Source: DATFRY01 sp035489015 (lineage in GTDB: Bacteria; Myxococcota_A; Polyangia; Haliangiales; Haliangiaceae). Taken from it: a stretch of 64,000 nt of DNA. Position numbers and translations under genes: made by a program. Shown piece after piece: positions 20,527 through 29,154 of this stretch. Every line of letters begins with the position of its first letter. Position 1 is the first letter of the stretch. The stretch covers positions 1-64,000 of the forward strand of contig DATHKR010000067.1 in assembly GCA_035489015.1 (NCBI GenBank). The letters are read 5' to 3'. The notes under the pieces are model-generated. The model ran no database searches and was not told the DNA's origin. It worked only from the letters and a program-made list of their open reading frames with translations.

Positions 20527-21267
20527 TCACCGCGGCTGATATCCACCGCCGGGCGGATAGCCACCACCACCCTGCTGCGGCCCGTAGCCTCCGCCGCCGC
20601 CGTAGCCTCCGCCCTGGGGGTAGCCCTGCGGGGGATAACCCTGCGGGGGATAGCCGCCTCCCTGGGGGTAACCCTGGCTGTGGGTCGGTGCCATGGGCGC
20701 GGGCCTCACCGGCGCGCTCCAGCTGCTGAGCGAGCCGAGCCGGAACAGCGCGAAGAAGCCGATGCCGCCGAAGACGACGAGGTTGGCGAGCTGACCCGAG
20801 GTGCTCGCCCACGGCGCCGACTGGATCAGCTGCCCGACGAGCCCGTGCAGCGACTGCCACGCCATGAAGCCGCCGGACGCGGCCAGGAAGCCGTAGGCCA
20901 GGCGGCCGGCGCGCGTGTACTGCTTGAAGTTGGTGCGCGGCAAGAGGACGACCGCGGCCACGAAGATCGGCACGACCCCGGAGACGAGGTCGGCCAGCCC
21001 CTGCTTGAGCGCCGGGGTACCGGTCTTGGCTCCGCTCAGCAGGTAGTTGAGCAGCGTCGCCAGCCCACCGGCCGCGATCCCGACGCCGACGATGATGAAG
21101 AAGTAGAGGACCAGCTTGATCCCGATCTGGCCGTCGTCCTTGTTCGGGCTGTCGGCTCGGCGTGCATCCCACACCAGGAAGAAGTACGCGAACGCGAGAA
21201 ATGCCGGAGCGCCCAGAAGAAACACGTCTCCAGAGGCACCCATCAGCTCGCTCAAGCCAGGCGGCAT
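20527..21267 (-). CDS. polytopic membrane protein with GYPPQG tail
   Basis: A 246-residue integral membrane protein with about five hydrophobic helices (FLLGAPAFLAFAYFFLV, LVLYFFIIVGVGIAAGGLATLL, GVVPIFVAAVVLL, a weaker one near 125-140, LVVFGGIGFFALFRL) and a 50-residue Gly/Tyr/Pro/Gln-rich C-terminus of QGYPPQG-type repeats. Such tails are disordered and may phase-separate or bind partners. ATG 21267 is preceded by GGTGAG; GTG 21276 is an alternative. No family is recognised. It ends next to the twin palindrome that precedes the PilZ gene. Confidence 0.7.
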   Translation of the reverse strand: MPPGLSELMGASGDVFLLGAPAFLAFAYFFLVWDARRADSPNKDDGQIGIKLVLYFFIIVGVGIAAGGLATLLNYLLSGAKTGTPALKQGLADLVSGVVPIFVAAVVLLPRTNFKQYTRAGRLAYGFLAASGGFMAWQSLHGLVGQLIQSAPWASTSGQLANLVVFGGIGFFALFRLGSLSSWSAPVRPAPMAPTHSQGYPQGGGYPPQGYPPQGYPQGGGYGGGGGYGPQQGGGGYPPGGGYQPR

Positions 21268-21400
21268 ATCTCTCACCCTTCTCCCAGTTATTGACCAGCG
21301 CTGCGCCCAAGCACGAGGCGCCGGGCGGCGCCATGTTAACCCAGCACCGCTCCGAAAGCGGGGCCCTGCAACCGCTTTTCGCCTGCCCGCGGCGACCCGA

Positions 21401-22306
21401 TCAGGGGAAGCGATCCATCGCGTCGGCGAGCAGATCGAGCACGTCGATCGCGTTGGACGGATGGGGGATCGTATTGCACGTCACCACGCGCGCCGCGCCG
21501 GCCTCGACCAGGTCGTCGTACGCGCGCTCGCAGAACACCGCGTGAACTCCGACGCAGATCGGCGACGTCGCGCCCGCGCTGCGCAGCCGCGCGACCGTCT
21601 CGATCATCGTCCGCGCGGTCGACACGATGTCGTCGACCAGCACCGGCGTGTGCGTGCTCCAGTCGATCGCGGCGCCCTGCCGCGCGCCCTCGTCGAGCGG
21701 GGAGATCGACACGTCGCGATCCCCGCGCCGCACCTTGGTCAGGATCAGCGTGGGGCAGTCGAGCTCGGCCGCCACCGCCGCGACCCACTGCACGCTCTCG
21801 GCGTCCGGACCGACCAGCGCCGGCCGCTCCACGTTCTGCCGCACCCACGCCGCGATGCGCGGGGCGGCGGCCACCACCCGGGTCGGCACCGAGTAGACCT
21901 CGGCCAGCGCGGCCAGGCGATGGAGGTGCGGATCGACGGTGACCAGGCCGTCGACCGCGCTCGACAGGAGCCGCCCGAAATAGCGCGCCGTGATCCCCTC
22001 GCCGTCCTCGAAGCGCTCGTCCTGGCGCATGTAGGCCAGATACGGTGCGGCCAGGTAGACCGCGGACGCTCCCAGGTCGCGGGCGGTCTGGGCCATGAAA
22101 TAGACCGGCAAGAGCTTCTCTCCGGCCGGGTGCAGCGTCGAGACGATCCACACCGCGCGTCCGGCCACGGCGCAGTCGATGCGGACGTAGAGCTCACCGT
22201 CCGGGAAGCTGCGCACCGTGGCCGCGCCGAGGTCCGCGTCCATGCGCCCGGCCATCGCGCGGGCCGCGCTCGAGTCGCCGGGGGCGGCCAGGAGGAGCGG
22301 CTTCAC
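21401..22306 (-). CDS. prs: ribose-phosphate pyrophosphokinase family protein
   Basis: A 301-residue homologue of PRPP synthetase. Two tandem PRTase-like folds are evident: FPDGELYVRID, YLAYMRQDERFEDGE (ATP loop) and the PRPP loop VLVDDIVSTARTM. The catalytic loop reads LTKVRRGDRDV. The usual DDxxxTGGT is DDIVSTART, lacking the second Gly, and the length is below the 310-320 of the housekeeping enzyme, so it may be a paralogue with another role. GTG 22306 has TATGCT 8 nt upstream and no SD. The 63 bp between it and the upstream ferritin-like gene on the same strand hold that hexamer, so it probably has its own promoter. Confidence 0.78.
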   Translation of the reverse strand: MKPLLLAAPGDSSAARAMAGRMDADLGAATVRSFPDGELYVRIDCAVAGRAVWIVSTLHPAGEKLLPVYFMAQTARDLGASAVYLAAPYLAYMRQDERFEDGEGITARYFGRLLSSAVDGLVTVDPHLHRLAALAEVYSVPTRVVAAAPRIAAWVRQNVERPALVGPDAESVQWVAAVAAELDCPTLILTKVRRGDRDVSISPLDEGARQGAAIDWSTHTPVLVDDIVSTARTMIETVARLRSAGATSPICVGVHAVFCERAYDDLVEAGAARVVTCNTIPHPSNAIDVLDLLADAMDRFP

Positions 22307-22314
22307 CGCCGGCC

Positions 22315-22320
22315 AGCATA
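22315..22320 (-). promoter_or_regulatory. -10-like hexamer TATGCT before prs
   Basis: TATGCT on the minus strand ends 8 nt before GTG 22306, with no SD. A matching TATGCT precedes the zinc-ribbon gene at 27619. Confidence 0.35.
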
Positions 22321-22369
22321 ACGCGCTTCCCGTGTGCCTCGGCTGACGAGCTCACCGTCACCCGGTCGA

Positions 22370-23224
22370 TCAGGCGGCGCGAGTGTCCGCGCGACGATCG
22401 ACGTCACCCGGCGCCGGCGCCGCCGAGGCCGTGCGGCCGCGATTGCGCCACACTCGCCCGGCGAAGCGCGACGGCGCGTCGACGCCGGCCATGCCGGGCA
22501 GGGTCGCGATGCGGCTCTGGATGTCGCCCATGGTCTGATCGATGACCTCGCCCGGGAACACGCCATCGACCAGCCGGTACACCTCGTCGCCGGTCTTGAC
22601 GCCGGATCCGACCGGGTTCCAGAAGCGCTGGAAGAAGAAGCGGGTAATCTGTTGAGCGGCGAGACCGCGCTGGAGGTGCTCGCGCGCGCCCTGGAAGTAC
22701 CACGCGAAGTGCCGGCGCTCCTGCTTGGCGATGCGCCCGGCCAGCTCGCGCAGGACCGGGTTGCGGGTGGTCTCCTGGATCCGCTCGTAGCAGCGAGAGG
22801 TCAGGAGCTCCTGGCTCGCGCCCCACGTCATGTACAGCGCGAGGAACGCGTCGGGCGCCATGCGCGACATCGCCAGCTGGGCCAGGTTCTCGAGCCGGGC
22901 CAGGATGGTGGCGCCGTCACGGACCTGGGTGCGGCGCGCTGCCGCCGCCGGATGGCCGCACACCTCGAGGAGCCGGCCGAGCGATTCGGCGTGGAAGAAC
23001 TCCTCGTAGTTCCATGTGGTCATGAACGCGAGGATGTCGGGTTGACGCGCCGCATGCGTGTTGAGGATCTCGCGGAAGTAGAAGATCGTCTGTCCTTCCA
23101 CGTCGGCGAAGTAGCGAAGGATGAACGGCTCGTCTCCCTCGAGGCCGACCCGGCGCGCCGCGTCCCAGTCGAGATCGTCGGTCTCGACGCGACGCGAGTG
23201 GCGAATGAACTTGTCTATCTCCAT
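22370..23224 (-). CDS. ferritin-like diiron protein (acyl-ACP desaturase-like)
   Basis: A 284-residue, mainly helical protein with two carboxylate/His iron-binding helices: WNYEEFFHAES (ExxH, about 77-87) and AKQERRHFAWY (ExxH, about 165-175), and a Glu at YFREIL on an earlier helix. This matches the class of fatty-acid desaturase type 2 / ferritin-like oxidoreductases; the oxidised substrate is unknown. ATG 23224 has GGGAG 6 nt upstream and is preferred over GTG 23239. It is divergent from the ECF sigma factor gene, so the two may share a control region. Confidence 0.72.
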   Translation of the reverse strand: MEIDKFIRHSRRVETDDLDWDAARRVGLEGDEPFILRYFADVEGQTIFYFREILNTHAARQPDILAFMTTWNYEEFFHAESLGRLLEVCGHPAAAARRTQVRDGATILARLENLAQLAMSRMAPDAFLALYMTWGASQELLTSRCYERIQETTRNPVLRELAGRIAKQERRHFAWYFQGAREHLQRGLAAQQITRFFFQRFWNPVGSGVKTGDEVYRLVDGVFPGEVIDQTMGDIQSRIATLPGMAGVDAPSRFAGRVWRNRGRTASAAPAPGDVDRRADTRAA

Positions 23225-23390
23225 TGAGTTCTCCCTCACGAGGACGCGATGGATACGACGGCCACCCCTGGGGCGGATCGGGGGGGCGTGAGCTTGCGAA
23301 CCGCGCCAGCCTGAGAGATCGTGCCCCGGATGCGGGGGGGAAATCCAGAGGGCCGCGCCGTACGTAGTGCTCTGTCAGGTACATCCTTGC

Positions 23391-24008
23391 ATGGCTGCCC
23401 TCTTGCTGAGTATCTCCACGCCACGAGCGCCCGGTCGCATGGCCCCTGACCGCGCAGCGGAGGCAGAGCTCGTGGCAAGGATGGCCGCCGGTGACACCGG
23501 CGCCTCGCTCGAGGCATTCTACCAGCGGTTCGCCGGGATCGTCCTGGCGGTCGCAAACCGCATCCTGTCCAGCCGGGCGGAGGCGGAAGAGGTATTGCAG
23601 GAGATCTTCTTCGAGCTCTGGCGGCGGGCGCCGCAGTACGACAGCGGGCGCGCGTCGGTGACGACGTGGGTGTTGACCGTGGCGCGGAGCCGCGCCCTCG
23701 ACGCCAGGCGGGCGCGCGCGCGCCGGCCGAGCGGGGGAGGGGACGAGAGCGCGATCCCGCCCGCCCCCGACGAGGAGCGGCCCGACGAGCAGGCGCAGGC
23801 CCAGCAGCGCAGCGTCGCGGTGCGGTCGGCGATCCGCCGGCTGACCCCGGAGCAGCGCCAGGCGGTCGAGCTGGCCTACTACGACGGGCTCTCGCACAGC
23901 GAGATCTCGGCGCGGCTCAACCTGCCGCTCGGTACGGTGAAGTCGCGCATCCTGTCGGCGATGAAGCTCCTGCGCGGCGGCCTGGCCGAGCTCGGAGATC
24001 TGCCATGA
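23391..24008 (+). CDS. ECF-type RNA polymerase sigma factor
   Basis: A 205-residue sigma70-family ECF factor. Region 2 is FYQRFAGIVLAVANRILSSRAEAEEVLQEIFFELWRRAPQYD...TWVLTVARSRALDARR; region 4 is LTPEQRQAVELAYYDGLSHSEISARLNLPLGTVKSRI, separated by an acidic, Gln-rich linker. The start is uncertain: ATG 23391, or ATG 23439 which begins closer to region 2. It overlaps the anti-sigma gene by ATGA. A GAACC element about 100 bp upstream resembles an ECF -35, consistent with autoregulation, but the -10 is not clear. Confidence 0.88.
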   Translation: MAALLLSISTPRAPGRMAPDRAAEAELVARMAAGDTGASLEAFYQRFAGIVLAVANRILSSRAEAEEVLQEIFFELWRRAPQYDSGRASVTTWVLTVARSRALDARRARARRPSGGGDESAIPPAPDEERPDEQAQAQQRSVAVRSAIRRLTPEQRQAVELAYYDGLSHSEISARLNLPLGTVKSRILSAMKLLRGGLAELGDLP

Positions 24009-24883
24009 GCGCATCGCCCGAGCGAATCGAGGAGCTGGCCGCGCTCTGCGCGATCGGCGCCGCCACCGCGTCGGAGCGGTCCGAGCTGGAGTCGCTGGCG
24101 GCCGAGGATCCGGCGGTGCGCGAGATCGTGCGCGGGTTCGCCGACGCCGCCTCGATCGTGGCGCTCGATCTGCCGCCGCTGCCACCACCCACCGGTGCGC
24201 TGGACGCCGTGCGCCGTCGCCTGGTCCCGGGCGGGACCGGTGAAGGCGGCCCGGGCGCGCCGCCGTTCGGCCGCCTGCCGGGAGCGGGGGCCGACGTGGT
24301 GTCGCTGGCCAGTCGCCGGCGCTCGCCCGCGATCGCGCTGGCGGTGGTGTTGCCACTCGCGGCGGCGGCCGCGTTCGCGTTCTTCTGGTTGCAGGAGCGG
24401 GGCAAGAGCGATGAGCTCGCCCAGCGCACCGCCCAGCTGGAGAGCCAGCTCGACAACGAGCGCCGGGTCAGGACCCGCGCGGTCGAGGAGAGCGCGCGCA
24501 TCGAGCGCAAGCTGGCCGAGGTCGAGGGGACGCTGCAGAAGGTCAGCACGCCGGCGCTGAGGCTCACGACGATCAAGAGCGATCAGGGCGAGGTGATGAA
24601 GATCCTGCTCGATCCGCTGACCGGCAACTGGTACGTGCTCGCCTTCGACCTGCCGAGCGTGTCGGCCGACAAGGTCTACCAGCTCTGGTTCCTGGACAAG
24701 AAGCAGGGCGGCAAGCCGATCGCGTCGGCCCTGCTGTCGCCGGGGCCGTCGAGCTCGCTCCACACGCTCACCCAGGTGCCGGCCGGGGTGGATCCGGCCG
24801 GCGCGGCCATCTCGCTCGAGCCGAAGGGCGGATCGCCGAACGGCGCGCCGACCCAGGTCGTGATGGGCGGGCCGCTCCTGTGA
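24005..24883 (+). CDS. anti-sigma-K-type (RskA-like) membrane anti-sigma factor
   Basis: A 292-residue single-pass membrane protein. The cytoplasmic N-terminus (ERIEELAALCAIGAATASERSELESL) matches the zinc-less anti-sigma domain of RskA-type proteins. A transmembrane helix (about 111-127) is followed by a coiled coil (about 133-175) and a periplasmic RskA C-terminal domain (GNWYVLAFDLPSVSADKVYQLWFLDKKQGGKPI). It should hold the upstream ECF factor at the membrane until a periplasmic signal triggers release. ATGA overlap gives stoichiometric expression. Confidence 0.86.
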   Translation: MSASPERIEELAALCAIGAATASERSELESLAAEDPAVREIVRGFADAASIVALDLPPLPPPTGALDAVRRRLVPGGTGEGGPGAPPFGRLPGAGADVVSLASRRRSPAIALAVVLPLAAAAAFAFFWLQERGKSDELAQRTAQLESQLDNERRVRTRAVEESARIERKLAEVEGTLQKVSTPALRLTTIKSDQGEVMKILLDPLTGNWYVLAFDLPSVSADKVYQLWFLDKKQGGKPIASALLSPGPSSSLHTLTQVPAGVDPAGAAISLEPKGGSPNGAPTQVVMGGPLL

Positions 24884-24959
24884 GCGCGCGCTGAACCAGA
24901 GACTGCACTGGCCGCGCCCGGGGTGTGACGAACGCCCTGGCTCGCGCCGCGAGATCGGC

Positions 24960-24965
24960 TAGTCT
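24960..24965 (+). promoter_or_regulatory. -10-like TAGTCT upstream of the LysM endopeptidase
   Basis: TAGTCT, with CTGGCT as a weak -35 at 24937-24942 (17-nt spacer). It would give a leader of about 110 nt before ATG 25083. Weak. Confidence 0.2.
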
Positions 24966-25082
24966 GGAAAACGGCCAGTCCGTTCATTTGCTGGGTCCAT
25001 GGGGGCGCCAGGCAGGTGGACGCGGATGTACGTGTCGGCAAGAAAATGGCTCGCGGAGGCGCCCGCCGCTACGGTGGCGCGC

Positions 25083-26432
25083 ATGGCGCGCGGGCGTGGT
25101 CTCCTCGTAGCAACCTGTCTCGCCTGGCTCCTGGTGGCCGCCGGCGCGCGTCCGGCGGCAGCCGGGGTGTCGCGGCGCTCGCACCGGGTCGCCAGCGGCG
25201 AGAGTCTGTGGAAGATCGCGCGGGCGAACCAGTGCACGGTCGACGACCTGCGCCGGGCCAACCGGATCCACGGGGACTCGCTCCATCCGGGTCAGCGGCT
25301 GCGGATTCCGCGGTGCGGGGCGCGCGCCGAGGCAAAGCCGGGCCCGGCGCGGCGGGCCCGGGCCGCGGAGCCAGCCAGGCGCGCGGAGCGCCGTCCGATC
25401 GCGCGGAGCGCCGAGCGTGACGCCGCCGACGCGATGGATGCGGATGGCATGAATCCGGACGCGGACGCGGACGTGGACGCCGTGGCGCGCGGCGCCGAGC
25501 GCGCCGCCGACCGCGGCACGGACCGTGACACGGACGATCTCACCGACATGGGGGTACCCGAGGAGGAACCGATCGACCCGTACGCCGTCGGCAGCGCGAC
25601 CACCCCGGAGGCCATCGATCGGGCGCCGGCGGTCGCGATGATCGATCGCAGCGCGGTCGACCGGATGGAGGACGAGCTGGACCGTGCGAGAGCCGACGAG
25701 GAGACGGAGCCGGTAGAGCCGACCGAGCCGGCCACGACGGAGCCGGTGACGAGGGAGCGGGGTCGGGGCCGCGGCCCGTCCTCGACCGGCGAGCGCCGCA
25801 CCGCGGTCGGCATCGCGGTGCCGCTGCGCGGGCAGAGCTTCGGCCGCCCGCAGAACGGCTATCTGGTGTCCGGGACCCACATGCCGCCCAACTCGGCGGC
25901 CTACTTCCTGCGCCGGCCCGAGCGCGCCTGGGGCGCCCGACACGCGGTCGACCAGGTGGTCGGCGCGATCCGCGCGGTGCGCCGGCAGTTCCCGCGGGTC
26001 AAGCCGCTCGCGATCGGCGACTTCTCCGCCCGTCACGGGGGGACGCTCTCGATGCACGGTTCCCACCAGTCCGGACGCGACGCCGACATCGGTTTCTACT
26101 TCCGGCGCCAGCCGCGCGGCTATCCGCGCGGGTTCGCGGTCGCGACCGCCGACAACCTCGACTTCCCCGCAACCTGGGCGCTCATCAGCGCGTTCCTGCG
26201 CACTGCCGGCAAGCCGGGCGGGGTCGAGCGCATCTACATGACCTACACCACCCAGGCGCTGTTCTACCGGCTGGCCCGCAAGCACGGGGTGCCGCGCGCG
26301 CGGCTCGACGCGTGGTTCCAGTACCCGCACGGTCGGCGAGCCGACCACGGGTTCATCCGCCACTGGCCGGGCCACACCGAGCACATCCACGTGCGCTTCC
26401 GCTGCGCGGCGAGCGACGCGGAGTGCCGGTGA
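25083..26432 (+). CDS. secreted LysM and penicillin-insensitive murein endopeptidase (M74-like)
   Basis: A 449-residue exported protein. A signal peptide (MARGRGLLVATCLAWLLVAAGARPAAA) leads to a LysM peptidoglycan-binding domain (about 34-76, HRVASGESLWKIAR...LHPGQRLRIP), a long Asp/Ala/Arg-rich disordered linker (about 80-235) and a MepA-type C-terminal domain. The latter keeps the zinc motifs HGSHQSGRDADI and HTEHIHVRF, so it should cleave D,D or L,D cross-links in murein. ATG 25026, with AGGTGGA upstream, is an alternative start but would put an improbable 50-residue export signal. The stop is one base from the stop of the convergent next gene. Confidence 0.85.
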   Translation: MARGRGLLVATCLAWLLVAAGARPAAAGVSRRSHRVASGESLWKIARANQCTVDDLRRANRIHGDSLHPGQRLRIPRCGARAEAKPGPARRARAAEPARRAERRPIARSAERDAADAMDADGMNPDADADVDAVARGAERAADRGTDRDTDDLTDMGVPEEEPIDPYAVGSATTPEAIDRAPAVAMIDRSAVDRMEDELDRARADEETEPVEPTEPATTEPVTRERGRGRGPSSTGERRTAVGIAVPLRGQSFGRPQNGYLVSGTHMPPNSAAYFLRRPERAWGARHAVDQVVGAIRAVRRQFPRVKPLAIGDFSARHGGTLSMHGSHQSGRDADIGFYFRRQPRGYPRGFAVATADNLDFPATWALISAFLRTAGKPGGVERIYMTYTTQALFYRLARKHGVPRARLDAWFQYPHGRRADHGFIRHWPGHTEHIHVRFRCAASDAECR

Positions 26433-26433
26433 G

Positions 26434-27492
26434 TCACTCCAGGATCGGCAGCGCGATGGCGACCGGCAGGTGGTCGCTGACTCGATCGACGTAGTCGTTG
26501 ACCTCGACGTCGAGCGGGGGGATGACCGCCTCGCTCGCGCCGATCTCCTCGTCGAGGCCGACGGTGGTGATGATGTGGTCGAGCATGCGCCCGGTCGGGA
26601 CGAACGAGACAGCGCCGCTCTGGGCCAGCGCGTCGGTCCGGACCCGGTAGAGGTCGGGCGCGTCGAGGAACGGCCCGAACACGTCGCGTCCGGCGGTGCT
26701 GGTCAGGATCTCGTTGTAGTCACCGAGCATGATGACCTGGTCGGCGCCCTCGGCGACCAGCCCGCGGATGTGCTCCTCGAGGGTGATCATCGCCTGGCGG
26801 CGGCGCTCCTGATCGTCGGTGCCGGTGCCCGCCTTGAGGTGAAGCACGATGGCGACGAACTCGATCGGGCCGCCGCTGGCGCCGGGGACGGTGACGCGCA
26901 CCTGGAACGGCGGGCGCGGGAACTGGAAGCTGTCGTCCTGGAACAGAAGCGAGTCCGGGTCGACTTGCATGAGGTCGGCGCGGTAGAGATAGCCGACCTT
27001 CTGGAAGTTCCCCGGGCTGTACTCGTGGAACGACAGGATTCCCTCGTGATCAGGCAAGCGCTCCACCAGCTCGTCCCACGCGTCGAGGTCGGCGATCTCC
27101 TCGACGGCGATGAGATCGATGCCGAGTGACGTGATGAGATCGGCGACCAGGGCCGGGGTGTTGGCGTCGGCCGGGAAATTCTCGATGTTCCAGGCGGCGA
27201 TGTCGATCGCGCCCGCGGTGCCGATCGGGTCGACCAGATCGTCGACCGGTCCGTCGTCGCCGGCGTCCCCGTCGTCGCCGGCGTCATCCGCGGCGTCGGA
27301 GCCGTCGGATCCATCGCCATCGCCGTCGTCGGCGCTGTCGCCGGTATCGTCCGAGCCGTCCGCGGAATCACCGTCATCCGCCTGCCCGTCGCCGCTCGCG
27401 TCGTCGTCGTCCACGCCGCCCTGCCGGCAGGCCGCGCCGAACGACAGGAGCGAGAGCGCGAGCAGCGCAGAAATCGATCGGCGGACATTCAT
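26434..27492 (-). CDS. endonuclease/exonuclease/phosphatase-family lipoprotein
   Basis: A 352-residue lipoprotein (lipobox FGAAC, +1 Cys about 22) with a 65-residue, extremely Asp-rich linker (about 26-90) and an EEP-fold domain. Motifs: AAWNIENFP (Asn), AVEEIAD (Glu), FVAIVLHLKAG (His), IMLGDYNEI (Asp-x-Asn) and VSDHLPVAI (Asp-His). It should be a metal-dependent nuclease or phosphodiesterase displayed outside the cytoplasm; DNA, lipid or inositol phosphate substrates are all possible. ATG 27492 has TATTGT 8 nt upstream and no SD. Confidence 0.84.
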   Translation of the reverse strand: MNVRRSISALLALSLLSFGAACRQGGVDDDDASGDGQADDGDSADGSDDTGDSADDGDGDGSDGSDAADDAGDDGDAGDDGPVDDLVDPIGTAGAIDIAAWNIENFPADANTPALVADLITSLGIDLIAVEEIADLDAWDELVERLPDHEGILSFHEYSPGNFQKVGYLYRADLMQVDPDSLLFQDDSFQFPRPPFQVRVTVPGASGGPIEFVAIVLHLKAGTGTDDQERRRQAMITLEEHIRGLVAEGADQVIMLGDYNEILTSTAGRDVFGPFLDAPDLYRVRTDALAQSGAVSFVPTGRMLDHIITTVGLDEEIGASEAVIPPLDVEVNDYVDRVSDHLPVAIALPILE

Positions 27493-27500
27493 GGCGGCGG

Positions 27501-27506
27501 ACAATA
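27501..27506 (-). promoter_or_regulatory. -10-like hexamer TATTGT before the EEP lipoprotein
   Basis: TATTGT on the minus strand ends 8 nt before ATG 27492; the 8 nt between are CCGCCGCC, with no SD. Confidence 0.35.
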
Positions 27507-27618
27507 GCGGCCATCCATCCATGCGCACAGCAAGAACAGGCCCGCGAGGCCGGCGGAATCGGCGCACGCCACGGCGCGTTACACGCGAATGGGGCACGCT
27601 GTGGGCACCGCCAACAAT

Positions 27619-27624
27619 TATGCT
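27619..27624 (+). promoter_or_regulatory. -10-like hexamer TATGCT before the zinc-ribbon gene
   Basis: TATGCT ends 6 nt before GTG 27631 and supports that codon as the start rather than the upstream ATG 27589, which lies 5' of this element. Confidence 0.35.
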
Positions 27625-27630
27625 CCGGAC

Positions 27631-28914
27631 GTGAACTCGCTCTTCTGCGGGCAGTGCGGAGCGAAGATCCCCGTCGACTCGATCTTCTGCCCCATGTGCG
27701 GATTCAAGGCCGCGGTGCCCGGAGCCGCGACCGTCTACACGCTGCCCAAGGTCCAGCAGCCACCCGCCGCGCCGCCGGCTCAGCCCGCGAGCACCGCCCG
27801 CACCGACGGTGGCGACCCGAACACCGCGCCGCCCGCCGGCGCGCCGCATCAACCGCCGCCGCAGCCGCCATTTCAGCCGGGCCACCAGTCACCGACGGCG
27901 CGGCCTCCGAGCCAGCCGGCTCAACCTCCATTCCAGCCGCCTTCGCACGCACCGACGGCGCGGCCTCCGAGCCAGCCGGCCCAACCTCCATTCCAACCCG
28001 GGCACCAGTCACCCACGGCGTGGCCTCCGAGCCAGCCGGGCCAGCCGCCGTCGCCGTTTCAGCCTCCGTCCCAGGCACCGACGGCGCGGCCTCCGAGCCA
28101 GCCGGCACAACCGCCATTCCAGCTGGGCCACCAGTCGCCTGCGGCGCGGCCTCCGAGCCAGCCGGCCCAGCCGCCATCGCCGTATCAACCCCAGGTCCAG
28201 GCACCGGCGGCGCGGCCTCCGAGCCAGCCGGCTCAACCTCCGCTCCAGCCGCCTTCGCACGGACCTGCGGCGCGGCCTCCGAGCCAGCCGGCCCAGCCGC
28301 CCTTCGGCGCTCCGCCGGCCCTCGGGCCTCGGTCGCCTGCGCAGGTCCCCGGGCGGCCGCGCCGGACGCCGGTCGATCCCGCGCGCGCGGTCGGACCGGA
28401 GCCGGATCCGCGCAGGCCGCAGGTGATCGATCTGGGGGCGTCGATCCCGCCACCGAGCCATATCCCGATCACGCCGCGACCGCTCCGCATCACGCTCGGC
28501 GCGCTGTTCCTCGTGCTCGGCATCGGCCTCGCGCTCTTGTTCCTGCCGCGCTATCGCCCGCTGTCCGACGACGAGGAAGCCGATCTCGCGCGCCGGGCCG
28601 GGCAGGGCGAGGTTCTCCGCCAGCGCGAGGCTCGCCTGACCGAGGAGGTCCACATCGGCGGCAACGTCGGCGCCGCCGCGCTCGCGCTGGCCGGCATCGG
28701 TTTCATCCTGTCCGGCGCGCTCCACCGCGCGGCCGCGCAGGTCCGCTGCCGCCGATGCGCGCGCCACGTGGTCGCCTGGAAGGGCTCCTTCGGCCTGCAC
28801 TGTCCGCTCGGCGATCACTACGCTCGCGTCCAGTGGCTGATCGTCGGGCTGACCGCGCTGTTCTGGGCCGGCCTGGTCGCGGTCGCCGGGTTCATCGCGC
28901 TCTGGGTCGCCTGA
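27631..28914 (+). CDS. zinc-ribbon, proline-repeat membrane protein
   Basis: A 427-residue protein. An N-terminal double-CxxC zinc ribbon (FCGQCGAKIPVDSIFCPMCG, residues 4-23) is followed by about 220 residues of Pro/Gln/Ser repeats in 20- or 22-residue units (RPPSQPAQPP core), then about three transmembrane helices (about 287-306, 344-362, 405-427) with a second Cys set (CRRCARHVVAWKGSFGLHC) between the last two. GTG 27631 is chosen because TATGCT lies 6 nt upstream; ATG 27589 is the alternative. Probably a membrane scaffold with a long cytoplasmic Pro-rich arm; function unknown. Confidence 0.72.
   Translation: MNSLFCGQCGAKIPVDSIFCPMCGFKAAVPGAATVYTLPKVQQPPAAPPAQPASTARTDGGDPNTAPPAGAPHQPPPQPPFQPGHQSPTARPPSQPAQPPFQPPSHAPTARPPSQPAQPPFQPGHQSPTAWPPSQPGQPPSPFQPPSQAPTARPPSQPAQPPFQLGHQSPAARPPSQPAQPPSPYQPQVQAPAARPPSQPAQPPLQPPSHGPAARPPSQPAQPPFGAPPALGPRSPAQVPGRPRRTPVDPARAVGPEPDPRRPQVIDLGASIPPPSHIPITPRPLRITLGALFLVLGIGLALLFLPRYRPLSDDEEADLARRAGQGEVLRQREARLTEEVHIGGNVGAAALALAGIGFILSGALHRAAAQVRCRRCARHVVAWKGSFGLHCPLGDHYARVQWLIVGLTALFWAGLVAVAGFIALWVA
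27901..28292 (+). repeat. seven 60/66-bp tandem repeats coding the Pro-rich arm
   Basis: The 20-mer core CGGCCTCCGAGCCAGCCGGC (with small changes) starts at 27901, 27961, 28021, 28087, 28147, 28213 and 28273, a spacing of 60 or 66 bp. All steps are multiples of three, so the frame is kept. Unit differences show it has been stable for some time. Confidence 0.92.
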
Positions 28915-29154
28915 CCGGCGCCGCCGGCTCAGCGCGAGGATCCAGACCGCCTTGTTCCGCTGCCTCGACGCACGGCCTCGACGCACCGAACGGGCCGCCG
29001 CTTCGACGCCTACGTGCCGCTGGCCGAGTACCTGGCCGCCCCCTGGCCACCCCAGACGCGGAGTTGACATAAGATAGATTAGACGACGCTCTCAATACGG
29101 GCCGGCCAGGACACCAGGTACCCCATTCCCCATTCCGGGCCGTCCCCGCGGAGC
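28915..29154. other. intergenic region with an AT-rich island
   Basis: 240 bp between convergent genes. Bases 29066-29098 are strikingly AT-rich for this genome (TTGACATAAGATAGATTAG). TTGACA at 29065-29070 has no partner -10 at the right distance. The preceding bases read as a plausible, G/C-third-position C-terminal fragment ending FDAYVPLAEYLAAPW, perhaps a gene remnant. Nothing firm. Confidence 0.3.

Noticed and set aside
23225..23390. Short minus-strand frame (MYLTEHYVRRG...) upstream of the ferritin-like gene
   Set aside because: Third-position bias is weak and it runs out of frame into the SD-supported start at 23224.
27901..28292. Possible CRISPR-like array (regular 60/66-bp repeats)
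   Set aside because: All spacings are multiples of three and code a Pro-rich protein; the between-core sequences are similar, not unique spacers.
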